A stretch of DNA of 64,000 nucleotides from Cupriavidus basilensis OR16. Lineage in GTDB: Bacteria > Pseudomonadota > Gammaproteobacteria > Burkholderiales > Burkholderiaceae. The translations under genes were made by a program, and so were the position numbers. Shown piece by piece: positions 35,168-44,177 of the stretch. Under the pieces are notes generated by a model. That model saw nothing but the letters and a program-made list of their open reading frames with translations, did not search any database and was not told the DNA's origin. Within the stretch, counting starts at the first letter, position 1. Every line of letters starts with the position of its first letter. The stretch lies in the NCBI RefSeq assembly GCF_000243095.1, contig NZ_AHJE01000035.1, forward strand, positions 44,992 to 108,991, given 5' to 3'.

Positions 35168-36505
35168 TCAGTGCGCGGCGATATGTGCCGCTTGCCCGCC
35201 AGCCGCCGGGGACCGGCCAAGCAGGCCGACACTCGCGATGGCGACCAGCAGTGGCAACGCGAAGACGTAGTACAGGTTTGAGGTAGGCCAGCCCGCGTCG
35301 ACCAGCGCGCCGGCGACCAGCGGGGCCAGCACCGCGCCGAAGCGGCCCATGCCGATCGACCAGCCCATGCCGGTGGTGCGGTTTTGCGCCGGATAGAGAA
35401 TGGGCGCGTAGGCGTACAAGCCGACCATGCAGCCAAAGATGCCACCGCCGATGAACAGGGCCAGCACGAATGCCACCGACAAGGTATTGGCGTACATGCC
35501 AAACGCCACCAGCAACAAGGCGGTCAGGACAAAGCAGCTCCACAGCAGCGGCTTGAGCCCGATGCGCGCGGCGAGAAAGCCAAACAAGGTGCCCCCCACG
35601 ATGCCGCCAACGTTGAGCAGCACGCCGCCGGTAATCCCCTGCTGCGCCGACATGCCAGCCGCCACCAGCAGCTTCGGCGTCCAGCTCAGGACAAAGTAGA
35701 AGCTGAACATCACCAGGAAGAACGAGGTCCAGATCATCAGCGTCTGCATCGCGAGGCGGCCGCCAAACAAGCTGCGAACCCCGCCCTGGGCTAGCGTCTG
35801 CCCGGCGGCGCGCGCCGGCATGTCGGCAATGCGTTCGCGCCCCATGCCGGCGAGGAGCTTGTTGAGCTTGTCGAGCGCGCCGGCCGGGCGCTTGGCAATC
35901 AGGAAGTCCAGCGATTCGGGCAAGCGCGCCAGCACGGCCGGGATCATGGCCAGCGTGACCAGCCCGCCGAAGACGAAGACGCTGCGCCAGCCGTAGTGCA
36001 TCAGCAGCACGCCGGCAATGGCGCCGCCGATGGTCGCGCCCACCGGATAGCCCGTGGCCTGCAGCACGATCGCGGTACTGCGCCACTTGTCGGAGGCATA
36101 CTCGCCGGTAATGACGTTGATGCTGGCCAGCATGCCGCCGATGCCCAGCCCGGTGATCGCCCGCATGGCCGCCAGCTGGGTCACGCCCTGTGCGAACGCG
36201 GAACAAAGCATGCCCGCAGAAATCGTCACCAGGCATAGCAGGATGACGGGGCGGCGCCCAAGCCGGTCGGCCCATGGCGCCAGGAACAGCGATCCTGCCG
36301 CCATGCCGAACAACCCGGCGCTGAGCAGGACGCCAATCTCCTTGCCGCTCAGGTGCCAGTCGGCCGAGATATGCGAGGCGGTGAACGCCATCGCCAGTAC
36401 GTCAAAGCCATCGAGCATATTGAGCACGATGCAGATCGTTACCGCCAGGATCTGGAACCGGCTCATCTCGCCTTGGTTGATGGTTTCCCTGATGTCGAGC
36501 TTCAT
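35168..36505 (-). CDS. AAHS-family MFS aromatic acid transporter (VanK-like)
   Basis: The 445-residue, 12-helix proton symporter has aromatic-acid:H+ symporter family marks: the N-terminal LNMLDGFDVLAMAFTA (Asp in helix 1), GWADRLGRRPVILL-type loop (WADRLGRRPVILLCL) and GLGIGGMLASINVITGEY. Relatives VanK, PcaK and BenK import vanillate, protocatechuate or benzoate. Lying 35 bp after vanB and before a porin, the most likely substrate is vanillate. A ribosome site (TGGAGGTAGACA) precedes ATG 36505. Confidence 0.88.
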   Translation of the reverse strand: MKLDIRETINQGEMSRFQILAVTICIVLNMLDGFDVLAMAFTASHISADWHLSGKEIGVLLSAGLFGMAAGSLFLAPWADRLGRRPVILLCLVTISAGMLCSAFAQGVTQLAAMRAITGLGIGGMLASINVITGEYASDKWRSTAIVLQATGYPVGATIGGAIAGVLLMHYGWRSVFVFGGLVTLAMIPAVLARLPESLDFLIAKRPAGALDKLNKLLAGMGRERIADMPARAAGQTLAQGGVRSLFGGRLAMQTLMIWTSFFLVMFSFYFVLSWTPKLLVAAGMSAQQGITGGVLLNVGGIVGGTLFGFLAARIGLKPLLWSCFVLTALLLVAFGMYANTLSVAFVLALFIGGGIFGCMVGLYAYAPILYPAQNRTTGMGWSIGMGRFGAVLAPLVAGALVDAGWPTSNLYYVFALPLLVAIASVGLLGRSPAAGGQAAHIAAH

Positions 36506-36540
36506 TGTCTACCTCCATGTCATTATTCTGATTTACCTGT

Positions 36541-37365
36541 TCAGTCCGATCGATCCGTTCCGCAAACGCCCTGCTCGCACGATGTCTGGATCTCCACGCC
36601 ATTGGCCGACAGCGCCTGCACCACCGTCTGGTCCGGCGCGACATCGATCACCAGCCCGCTGCTCTGGACCTTCACCTGGAACGCCCCGGCGACGGCGCCC
36701 GGCACCTCGGGCGCGGCAAAATACTCGCGGTGGAGATTCGCCTCCGGCCAGCCGGCCTCCTTCGCTTGCCGCAGCACCGCGTCCATGAAGCCGGCGGGGC
36801 CGCACACATAGAGATGCGTCTGCGCGCCGGGGGCGGCGAGCAAGCGCGGCAGGTCGGCACGATGGCCCGGCGGCTCGTCGAAATAGAAATGCGTGCGGTC
36901 CCGGAGATCGTCGTGCGCAAGGCGTTCGCGGAACGCCGTGTGCGTCGCCGTGCGGGTGCAGTAGTGCAACTCGAACGATGCGCCGGATTGCGCCAGGCGC
37001 TGCGCCATGGCGAGGATCGGCGTGACGCCGATGCCGCCGGCGAGCAGGAGCGAATGCGCGGCGCCGGCAGCCAGGGGAAAGTGGTTCTTTGGCTCGCTGA
37101 TTTCCAGCGTGGCGCCGACCGCCAGCGCGTGCATGGCCACCGACCCGCCCCGGGAGGCCGGGTCGCGCAGCACGCCGATCTGGTAGCGATGGGTCTCGGC
37201 CGGGTCGTTGCACAGGGAGTACTGGCGCACCAGGCCCGGCCCGATCCGTACGTCGATATGGGCGCCCGCGGTGAATGCCGGCAGGGTGCCGCCGTGCGGC
37301 GCTACCAGCTCGAACACGGCGATGCCCGACGCCGCGTCGGCCTTGCTCGCGATCCGGACCTGCAT
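36541..37365 (-). CDS. vanB: Vanillate O-demethylase reductase subunit (VanB), C-terminally truncated
   Basis: Electron-transfer partner of VanA: an FMN/NADH reductase joined to a C-terminal plant-type [2Fe-2S] ferredoxin. Flavin and NAD motifs are present (RQYSLCNDPAE, LLLAGGIGVTPILAMAQ, YVCGPAGFMDAVL). The ferredoxin part stops just after CEQGVCGT. The third and fourth cysteine ligands and about 40 residues are absent, replaced by DRSD and a stop at 36541, which points to a deletion reaching into the intergenic region. As sequenced (274 residues instead of about 317) it would lack its iron-sulfur cluster. The start overlaps the vanA stop by one base (TGATG). Confidence 0.82.
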   Translation of the reverse strand: MQVRIASKADAASGIAVFELVAPHGGTLPAFTAGAHIDVRIGPGLVRQYSLCNDPAETHRYQIGVLRDPASRGGSVAMHALAVGATLEISEPKNHFPLAAGAAHSLLLAGGIGVTPILAMAQRLAQSGASFELHYCTRTATHTAFRERLAHDDLRDRTHFYFDEPPGHRADLPRLLAAPGAQTHLYVCGPAGFMDAVLRQAKEAGWPEANLHREYFAAPEVPGAVAGAFQVKVQSSGLVIDVAPDQTVVQALSANGVEIQTSCEQGVCGTDRSD

Positions 37366-38411
37366 CACGCGCCCTCCGCCTGCCCGGACTGCTCTTGCTG
37401 CAGCAGGCGATCGAGGATGCGGCGCGCCTGCACGCCGCCGGCATCGATATTGAGCTTGAGCAGCTTGCGCTCGGGGTTGGCCAGGATGTTGCGTTGCTGC
37501 GCCTCCAGCATCTCGAGGTCTTCGGCGAAGATCTTGCCCTGCCCGTCGCGGATGGTTTCGGTCAGTTGCGCGTCGTCTGCCTTGAAGTTGCGCGCCATGC
37601 CCCAGAAGTACCAGATCGAGGTCTCGGTTTCCGGCGTGATGAAGTCCACCACGATGCTCGACGCCTTGTGCTGCGGCTCGGCGTGATAGCCGCCCTTGCC
37701 CGCGTGCGCCACGCCCACCTCGATCATGACGTGGCTTGGCGGCGTGAAGCGGCAGATCTGCCAGCGGTCGCAAGGCACATCGTCCGCGAGGCCATTGCCG
37801 CGCAACGCCGCGGCCCAGAACGGCGGCGGCATGATGCCCTCCATATGCCGGCCGGTCACGACCATGTCGCCTTCGACCTTGGTGGCCGGTGCCGACTCTT
37901 CGATCTCGGCCTGCCCGATGCTGGAGGCATGGACGTAGGTCTCATGGGTCAGGTCCATGAGGTTGTCGATCATCAGCCGGTAGTCGCAATGGATGTGATA
38001 CAGCCCGCCGCCGTGGGCCCAGTCCGCGCTCACGGCCCACTCCAGATGCGGGATCGTGGCCGCGTCGGCCAGCGCGGCGTCGCCGGGCCAGGCCCAGACA
38101 AAACCGTAACGCTCGACGGCCGGATAACTACGGATCGACGGAAACCCGCCGACGCGCTGCCCGGCCATCCTGGCGCATTTGCCGTCGCGTCCCATGGTCA
38201 TGCCGTGGTAGCCGCAGACCAGTTGCCCGTCGCGGACGAAGCCCAGCGAAAGCGGCGCGCCACGGTGCGGGCAAAAGTCCTCCAGCGCGGCGACGTTGCC
38301 GTCCTCGCCCCGGAACAGCACCATTTTTTCATTGCAGATCGTGCGGCCAAGCGGCTTTCCCGCGAGTTCGTCCGGCGTGCAGGCCACGTACCAGGTATTT
38401 TTCAGAAACAT
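37365..38411 (-). CDS. vanA: Vanillate O-demethylase oxygenase subunit (VanA)
   Basis: Demethylates vanillate to protocatechuate and formaldehyde. The 348-residue Rieske oxygenase begins MFLKNTWYVAC and shows the Rieske ligands Cys47-x-His49 (FCPHRGAPLS) and Cys66-xx-His69 (LVCGYHGMTM). The mononuclear iron site follows in NLMDLTHETYVHASSIG (His156, His161). Length and order match VanA proteins. It is transcribed with vanB, the transporter and the porin, downstream of a GntR regulator gene 62 bp away. The protocatechuate produced joins that made by the dehydroshikimate dehydratase. Confidence 0.93.
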   Translation of the reverse strand: MFLKNTWYVACTPDELAGKPLGRTICNEKMVLFRGEDGNVAALEDFCPHRGAPLSLGFVRDGQLVCGYHGMTMGRDGKCARMAGQRVGGFPSIRSYPAVERYGFVWAWPGDAALADAATIPHLEWAVSADWAHGGGLYHIHCDYRLMIDNLMDLTHETYVHASSIGQAEIEESAPATKVEGDMVVTGRHMEGIMPPPFWAAALRGNGLADDVPCDRWQICRFTPPSHVMIEVGVAHAGKGGYHAEPQHKASSIVVDFITPETETSIWYFWGMARNFKADDAQLTETIRDGQGKIFAEDLEMLEAQQRNILANPERKLLKLNIDAGGVQARRILDRLLQQEQSGQAEGA

Positions 38412-38473
38412 AGCGATCCCCTCCCTGGCGCCCGATCGCGCCAAGGTTCAGTGACTTACGAAAGTGGGTTAGG

Positions 38474-39250
38474 TCAGGCTGGGCGGCCCGCGCGGCGAAT
38501 CAGGCTGCCGCCGAGCACCTGCGACATCGCCTGCTGGTTCTGCATGGCGATCTTGAGGTTACGGTTGGCGATGCGGCTGTGTTCGCGCATCAGCGCTTCG
38601 GCGCGGGCGCCCTCGCGCAGCTCGATCGCCTCGACGACCGAGCGGTGCTGCGCCTGTGCGAGCAGCAGCATTTCGCGCGCGCTTTCATCGATGGACTGGA
38701 CCATCACGAAGGCGCTCGCGGAGGCAAACGGGATGTTCGTCACTTTCTCGATCTGCCGTGCAACCAGCGTGCTGCCGGCCGCTTCGGCCAGCAACTGGTG
38801 GAAGCGCGCGTTGAGATCGACATAAGCGGAGAATTTGACCGCGGTCAGCTCGCCGGTGAGCGCCGTGTCGATGTGCGTGATGCAGTCGCGCAAGCCGCTC
38901 AGGATGGTCTGGCCGACGCCGCGCTCCGCGGCAAGCCGGGCCGCCATGCCTTCCATCGTGCCCCGCAGTTCGATCGCATCGCTGATTTCACTTTCGGCGA
39001 AGGAGCGGACCGCAAAGCCGCCGGACGGGATGGGCTCGACCAGGCCTTCGTCCTGCAAGCGGATCAGCGCCGCCCGGATCGGCGTGCGGGAGACGCCGAG
39101 GCGCTCGACCACCCAGAGTTCGGAGATGCGGGCGCCTGGCGCGAGGTCGCCACCGAGGATCAACTCCCGCAATCCAAGCAGGGCCCGCACCGCCTGGGAA
39201 GCGCTGGCGCCGGCTTTGTTGTCGCTGAGGTTGTCGTTGTCGGTCTGCAT
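38474..39250 (-). CDS. GntR-family (FadR subgroup) regulator, probable VanR
   Basis: The 258-residue regulator has an N-terminal winged helix (LRELILGGDLAPGARISELWVVERLGVSRTPIRAALIRLQDEGLV, about residues 28-72) and a C-terminal all-helical FCD ligand domain with the metal/acid-binding His pattern (DLNARFHQLLAEAAG). VanR proteins of this type repress vanAB until vanillate binds. It lies just upstream of vanA in the same direction, and palindromes at 39319 and 39453 in its leader are candidate operators. Confidence 0.88.
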   Translation of the reverse strand: MQTDNDNLSDNKAGASASQAVRALLGLRELILGGDLAPGARISELWVVERLGVSRTPIRAALIRLQDEGLVEPIPSGGFAVRSFAESEISDAIELRGTMEGMAARLAAERGVGQTILSGLRDCITHIDTALTGELTAVKFSAYVDLNARFHQLLAEAAGSTLVARQIEKVTNIPFASASAFVMVQSIDESAREMLLLAQAQHRSVVEAIELREGARAEALMREHSRIANRNLKIAMQNQQAMSQVLGGSLIRRAGRPA

Positions 39251-39318
39251 GATGTGTTGCCTCTACTTGTGGGGGCGAGCGTGTCCGGTGACGCAAGTTG
39301 GCCGCTCTTGAATACAGA

Positions 39319-39330
39319 TTGTATCCACAA
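39319..39330. promoter_or_regulatory. Imperfect GntR-type operator half pair
   Basis: TTGTATCCACAA, 69 bp upstream of the vanR start, shares TTGTAT and ACAA half-sites with the perfect palindrome at 39453. Confidence 0.35.
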
Positions 39331-39452
39331 GAATATGGCCAGACAACGTGAAAGCTGGAAACTTAGGGTAAACGTCGATAAAACGCAGAAAACCTGGAGA
39401 ATAATGAAGATTTTGACGCCAGATTCGGATGAAAAATCGACTGCACCGAACA

Positions 39453-39466
39453 CGTTGTATACAACG
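39453..39466. promoter_or_regulatory. Perfect 14-bp palindrome, candidate VanR operator
   Basis: CGTTGTATACAACG is a perfect palindrome with the TTGTATACAA core expected for FadR-subgroup GntR regulators. It is about 200 bp upstream of the vanR start. Confidence 0.5.
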
Positions 39467-39540
39467 AAGAATCAAGGCCTGGCGGGGAAAAACCGGCCAC
39501 CCGCGACGCCGGAAACAAGCGTCACGCTGCCGCACAAACA

Positions 39541-39576
39541 AAAACGACCCGGGCGCTCACGCGACCGGGTCGTTTT
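39541..39576 (-). terminator. Bidirectional rho-independent terminator after cyoD
   Basis: AAAACGACCCGG, 12-nt loop, CCGGGTCGTTTT: a perfect 12-bp stem 20 bp beyond the cyoD stop codon, with T-rich sequence on both outer sides. It ends the leftward cyo transcript and can also stop rightward transcription. Confidence 0.85.
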
Positions 39577-39595
39577 TCTTAGCTACGCTTAACGC

Positions 39596-39961
39596 TCAAT
39601 GCACCATCATATTGGCGTTCATGTTGTGCATGATCCACAGCGAACCCGCTACCACGATCAGCAGGATCAGCGCGGTGAAGGCCAGGGCCATCACGTTCCA
39701 GCGCTGCTCCGACGAGCTGTCCAGGTGCAGGAAGTAGATCAGGTGCACGACGATCTGCACCACGGCCAGGCCGAGGATCACGGCCAGCGTGGTGGAGGCT
39801 TCCAGCGTGCCGCCCATGACCAGCTTGAACGGGATGACGGTCAGGATCACCGCCAGCACGAAACCGATCACATACGACTTGACGCTGCCATGGCTGGCGC
39901 CCGCCGAGGTGGTGCCGTGCGCGTCGTGAGCGCCGGCGGTAGAAACGTGGCTATGCTCCAT
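39596..39961 (-). CDS. cyoD: Cytochrome bo3 quinol oxidase subunit IV (CyoD)
   Basis: This small 121-residue membrane protein aids assembly of the copper site of the quinol oxidase. It has a His-rich hydrophilic N-terminus and three helices (YVIGFVLAVILTVIPFKLVM, LAVILGLAVVQIVVHLIYFLHLD, NVMALAFTALILLIVVAGSLWIM). Its ATG overlaps the cyoC stop by one base (TAATG). Last gene of the cyoABCD operon. Confidence 0.93.
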   Translation of the reverse strand: MEHSHVSTAGAHDAHGTTSAGASHGSVKSYVIGFVLAVILTVIPFKLVMGGTLEASTTLAVILGLAVVQIVVHLIYFLHLDSSSEQRWNVMALAFTALILLIVVAGSLWIMHNMNANMMVH

Positions 39962-40611
39962 TACATCGCTCCCATCAGGTAGACCACGGTGAACACGCCG
40001 ATCCAGACGATGTCCAGAAAGTGCCAGAACAAGGCGAAGCAGGCCAGGCGCTTGGTCATGGTGGCGGTCAGGCCCTTGCGGGAGATCTGCCACATCAGCA
40101 CGGCCATCCACAGCAAGCCGCTCGCCACGTGCAGGCCGTGGGTGCCAACCAGCGTGAAGAACGACGACAGGAACGCGCTGCGCTCGGGGCCTGCGCCCTC
40201 GGCGATCATGTGATGGAACTCGTTGATTTCCATGCCGATGAACGCCACGCCCAGCAAGAACGTGATGGCAAGCCAGAACTGCAGGCGGGCACGCTGGCCG
40301 TTGTGCAGCGAGATCATCGCCATGCCCGAGGTCAAGCTGCTGAACAACAGCAGGAAGGTCTCGACCAGGACGTAGTTCAGCTCGAACAGCTCCTTGCCCG
40401 ACGGGCCGCCTGCCACCTCGCCGCGCAGCACCGCGAACGCGGCGAACAACCCGGCGAAGATGATGCAGTCGCTCATCAGGTACACCCAGAAACCAAACAC
40501 CGTGTTGGCGCTGGTGTCGTGATGGGCGTGATCATGCGAATGATCGTGCGAGTGGGCATGCGCCTCGGCGGCGCCATGCGCGGGATAACGCTGTAGGACT
40601 TCAGTCGTCAT
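39961..40611 (-). CDS. cyoC: Cytochrome bo3 quinol oxidase subunit III (CyoC)
   Basis: The 216-residue, five-helix subunit III of the haem-copper quinol oxidase. The N-terminus is His-rich ([16 protein letters not shown]), followed by [23 protein letters not shown] and [27 protein letters not shown], characteristic of CyoC. The gene is 3 bp downstream of cyoB and overlaps cyoD. The His-rich head is stronger than usual and might bind metal. Confidence 0.93.
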   Translation of the reverse strand: MTTEVLQRYPAHGAAEAHAHSHDHSHDHAHHDTSANTVFGFWVYLMSDCIIFAGLFAAFAVLRGEVAGGPSGKELFELNYVLVETFLLLFSSLTSGMAMISLHNGQRARLQFWLAITFLLGVAFIGMEINEFHHMIAEGAGPERSAFLSSFFTLVGTHGLHVASGLLWMAVLMWQISRKGLTATMTKRLACFALFWHFLDIVWIGVFTVVYLMGAM

Positions 40612-40614
40612 GGT

Positions 40615-42506
40615 TCAGGCCTGTGACGCAATGCGCTGGAAATGGCTCGTTTCGACCGTCTGGACTTCGTGCGCGGGCACGTAGTAGTCGATGTGGTCGT
40701 CGTTGCTGCGGAAGATAAAGCTGACGATCATGCCAACCAGGCCTACCGCCGCCAGCCACCAGATATGCCAGGTCAGGGCAAAGCCCAGCGCCAGGCTGAA
40801 GGCACCGATGTAGAAGCCGGCGCCGGTGTTCTTCGGCATGTGGATCTGCTCGTAGTGCGCTTGCTGCTGCGGCACTTCGCCACGCGCCTTCATGTCGGCG
40901 AACGCGTCCAGGTCACGCACCACCGGGGTGTGCGCGAAGTTGTAGAACGGCGGCGGCGACGAAGTTGCCCACTCCAGCGTACGGCCACCCCAGGGGTCGC
41001 CGGTCACGTCGAGGAGTTCCTTGCGGCGGCGCACGCTGACCACGATCTGCAGGACCTGGAACAGGATGCCCAGTCCGACAAACACGGCGCCGAGCACGGC
41101 CACGTACAGGTACGGGTTCCACGCCGGATTGTCGGTGTGGTTCAGGCGGCGGGTCATGCCCATGAAGCCCAGTGCGTACAGCGGCATGAAGGCCAGGTAG
41201 AAACCGATGATCCAGCACCAGAACGCGTACTTGCCCAGGCGCTCGTCGAGCTTGAAGCCGAAGGCCTTCGGGAACCAGTAGGTAATGCCGGCGATGTAGC
41301 CGAACAGCACGCCACCGATGATCACGTTGTGGAAGTGGGCGATCAGGAACAGGCTGTTGTGCAGCACGAAGTCCGCCGCCGGCACTGCCATCAGCACGCC
41401 GGTCATGCCGCCGATCACGAAGGTGACCATGAAGCCCAGGGTCCACAGCACGGGCGTGGTCATCTGCACACGGCCGCGATACATGGTGAACAGCCAGTTG
41501 AAGATCTTCACCCCGGTCGGGATGGAGATGATCATCGTGGTGATGCCGAAGAACGCGTTCACGTTGGCGCCGGAGCCCATCGTGAAGAAGTGGTGCAGCC
41601 AGACCAGGAACGACAGCACCATGATGGCGCAGGTCGCGTAGACCATGCCCTTGTAGCCGAACAGCTTCTTGCCGGAGAACGTCGAGATGATTTCCGAGAA
41701 GATGCCGAATGCCGGCAGGATCAGGATGTACACCTCGGGGTGGCCCCCAGCAGGCCCAGCGTGACGGTCAGCACCGGGAAAGCGGCGATGATCAGCACGT
41801 TGGTGCACAGCGCGGTCCAGGTGAACACCGGCATGCGCATCAGGGTCATGCCCGGGGCGCGCATCCTGAGGATGGTCACCAGGAAGTTGACGCCGGTCAG
41901 CAAGGTGCCCAGGCCGGATATCTGCAAGCTCCAGAGGTAGTAATCCACTCCCACGCCCGGGCTGTACGCAATGCCGGACAACGGCGGATAGGCCAGCCAG
42001 CCGGTGCGCGCGAACTCGCCAACGCCCAGCGAGACGTTGACCAGCATCGCGCCGGCCACGAACAGCCAGAAGCTCAGCGTGTTGAGGAACGGGAAGGCCA
42101 CGTCGCGCGCGCCGATCTGCAGCGGCACGACCAGGTTCATCAGGCCCGTCATCAGCGGCATCGCCACGAAGAAGATCATGATCACGCCGTGGGCGGTGAA
42201 GATCTGGTCGTAGTGCTCAGGCGGCAGGATGCCCGGCGAGCCGTTGGTGGACAGCGCCAGCTGGGTACGCATCATGATGGCGTCGGCAAAGCCGCGCAGC
42301 AGCATGATCAGCGCGACCACGGTGTACATGATGCCGATCTTCTTGTGGTCGACCGAGGTGAACCAGTCGTTCCACAGCCATTTCCACTTGCCGAAATAGG
42401 TGATCAGCGCGCATAGCGCCACGCCACCCAGCGCCACCATCGTCAACGTGCCCATGATGATGGGCTCGTGGAACGGGATGGCATCCAAACTCAATTTGCC
42501 AAACAT
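40615..42506 (-). pseudogene. cyoB: Cytochrome bo3 quinol oxidase subunit I (CyoB), disrupted
   Basis: The catalytic subunit holds haem b, haem o3 and CuB, reduces O2 to water and pumps protons. Residues from the N-terminus ([39 protein letters not shown] with the haem ligand His) to [10 protein letters not shown] are in one frame. The protein resumes in another frame at [14 protein letters not shown], carrying the CuB His, and continues normally ([20 protein letters not shown]). About 30 residues (the TLDRYLG to WAW segment) are lost at about 41743-41750. Both halves are otherwise perfect, so a sequence deletion is suspected in what should be a key respiratory gene. Confidence 0.9.
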
Positions 42507-42514
42507 CTCTACTC

Positions 42515-43494
42515 CTAGGAATTCGAGCCCGGCGCCGGCGTAGCGGGCGCCATCGACACCTGGCTCACGCCAAGGGTGTTGCGCGAGGTGCAGACGGGAC
42601 CAAACGAGGTGCCGTTGCCGGCGATAGCGCCACCGGCGCCGTCCATGTACTTGTGCAGGATGCCGTGGTACAGCTGCGGGTCGACTTTGGCGTACAGCGC
42701 CACGGGGTTCGCCTCGCTGGGCTTGGCCAGCGCGCTGTAGTCAGCCAGGGTGAGCTGGCTCGACGAGGCGCGGACCTGCTTGACCCACTGTTCGAAGTCG
42801 AAGTTCGACACCGACTTGGCCTTGAATTTCATGCCCGAGAAGCCGCCGCCGCTGTAGTTGGCCGACATGCCGTCGAACGCGCCGGTCTGGTTGGCGATCA
42901 GGTGCAGCTTGGTCTCCATGCCCGCCATGGCGTACACCTGGCTGCCCAGTTGCGGGATGAAGAAGGAATTCATGATCGAGTCGGACGTGATCTTGAAGTT
43001 CACGGGCGTGTTCACCGGGAACGCGATCTCGTTGACCGTGGCGATGCCCAGGTCCGGATAGATGAACAGCCATTTCCAGTTCAGCGCCACCGCCTCGATG
43101 GTGATCGGCTTGACGTTGGATTCGATGGGCTTGTACGGGTCCAGGTCGTGCGAGGACTTCCACGTGATGATGCCCAGCACCACGATGATCAGGCAGGGAA
43201 TCAGCCAGACCACCACTTCGATCCCGGTCGAGTGGGACCAGTCCGGTTCGTAGCGGGCCGACTTATTGCTGGCGCGGTACTTCCAGGCCGGTACTTCCAG
43301 GCGAAGGTGAAGACCAGCACGATCACCGGCACCACGACGAGCAACATCAGCCAGGTCGCGATCAGGATGATGTTTTTGACGTCGGCGCCAATCTGGCCCT
43401 TCGGATCTAGCACGGCCATGTTGCATCCGGCCAGCAAGAGCAGGGCGGCGCAAGGCATTAGCCGCGTCCAACGCGGAAGTTTGGGTATCTTCAT
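42515..43494 (-). pseudogene. cyoA: Cytochrome bo3 quinol oxidase subunit II (CyoA), frameshifted by a duplication
   Basis: Lipoprotein subunit II without a CuA site, as in quinol oxidases. The start at ATG 43494 gives a lipoprotein signal (LLLLAGC), then the first helix (IILIATWLMLLVVVPVIVLVF). At FAWKYR the frame is broken by an exact 14-bp tandem duplication (CGGTACTTCCAGGC, 43275-43288 and 43289-43302). Removing one copy restores WKYRASNKSARYEPDWSHSTGIEVVVWL, and the periplasmic domain (ALNWKWLFIYPDLGIATVNEIAFP) continues to a normal end. GTG 43518 is an alternative start. First gene of cyoABCD. Confidence 0.9.
43275..43302. repeat. Exact 14-bp tandem duplication inside cyoA
   Basis: CGGTACTTCCAGGC is repeated head to tail with no mismatch. 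Fourteen is not a multiple of three, so it shifts the cyoA frame. It is either a real slippage mutation or an assembly fault. Confidence 0.9.
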
Positions 43495-44177
43495 GTCACG
43501 ACTGGTTGAGTTGGCCACGGCAAGCGACGGCGCGGCGCGGTTTTGCTGCCGGATGCGGGAGCAAGAGGCAGGCTTAAGGCTTGGGGGAAACTGGGTCAGA
43601 TCCGGGTCAAGCGACCGGTGTGCCGGGGGACGCGCCGATCAGCGGCAGCCTGGCTTGGTCCTTGTGGGACGGATCAAAGTGGGACTGCGGTGGTCCACAC
43701 AGGAGGACGTCGGCGTGGCGCGGCCCGGCGAGCTTGCCTGGTGGGCAAACAGGGCATTCGGGTGAGGTTCGCGGTACGTCAGACATCGTGGCCGCGAATC
43801 TACCGCATCGCAGCATTGAGGGTAAACCCGTGAGGCAGAACACACTGTTCAGCAAACCGGACAATGCAGCTTCGTCTGCCATCGCACCGGCAACACCCGA
43901 TTAAGCCCGGACATTTCTGACTGCGGCAAGGTGTCGCAGGGGTGCGCACCCTTGAAAGCAACTGCACAAACCGCAACGCGCGGGCGGTGGGCAATGTGGC
44001 GGGAAAACAGGATGCCACGGACCGCCGAAACGTGCTTGCCACTGCGTTGCCCCCGCCGCGGTTCTATCCAAATGCAATAACCTTCGTTCCCCTCCCCGCG
44101 CGATTTGGCAACCATAGGGCCGCATCCCAAAGCCAGACCCTTGCTGCCTCACTCGTCGACCCCGGAGAAAAAACGCA
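43495..44177. other. Long divergent intergenic region, cyo operon and orphan ssuA
   Basis: The 683 bp hold no supportable gene. It must contain the leftward cyo promoter, which I could not place, and the rightward ssuA-like promoter with the sulfur motif near 44066-44115. Confidence 0.5.
44066..44115 (+). promoter_or_regulatory. Orphan ssuA promoter with CCTTCGTTCC sulfur motif
   Basis: TATCCAAATGC followed by AATAACCTTCGTTCC (ending 44090) matches the 28051-28083 region at most positions. AACCAT (44110-44115), 20 nt after TCGTTC, is a weak -10 candidate. Confidence 0.45.

Larger units (their letters stand above)
39251..39595. other. Intergenic region between vanR and the cyo operon end
   Basis: Relatively AT-rich for this window. 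It contains the presumed vanR promoter, two GntR-type palindromes (39319-39330 and 39453-39466) and the terminator of the cyo operon (39541-39576). No gene was seen. Confidence 0.6.

Noticed and set aside
43607..43882. Small ORFs between cyoA and the orphan ssuA gene
   Set aside because: Several overlapping frames on both strands with no ribosome site, no domain and no conserved-looking text.
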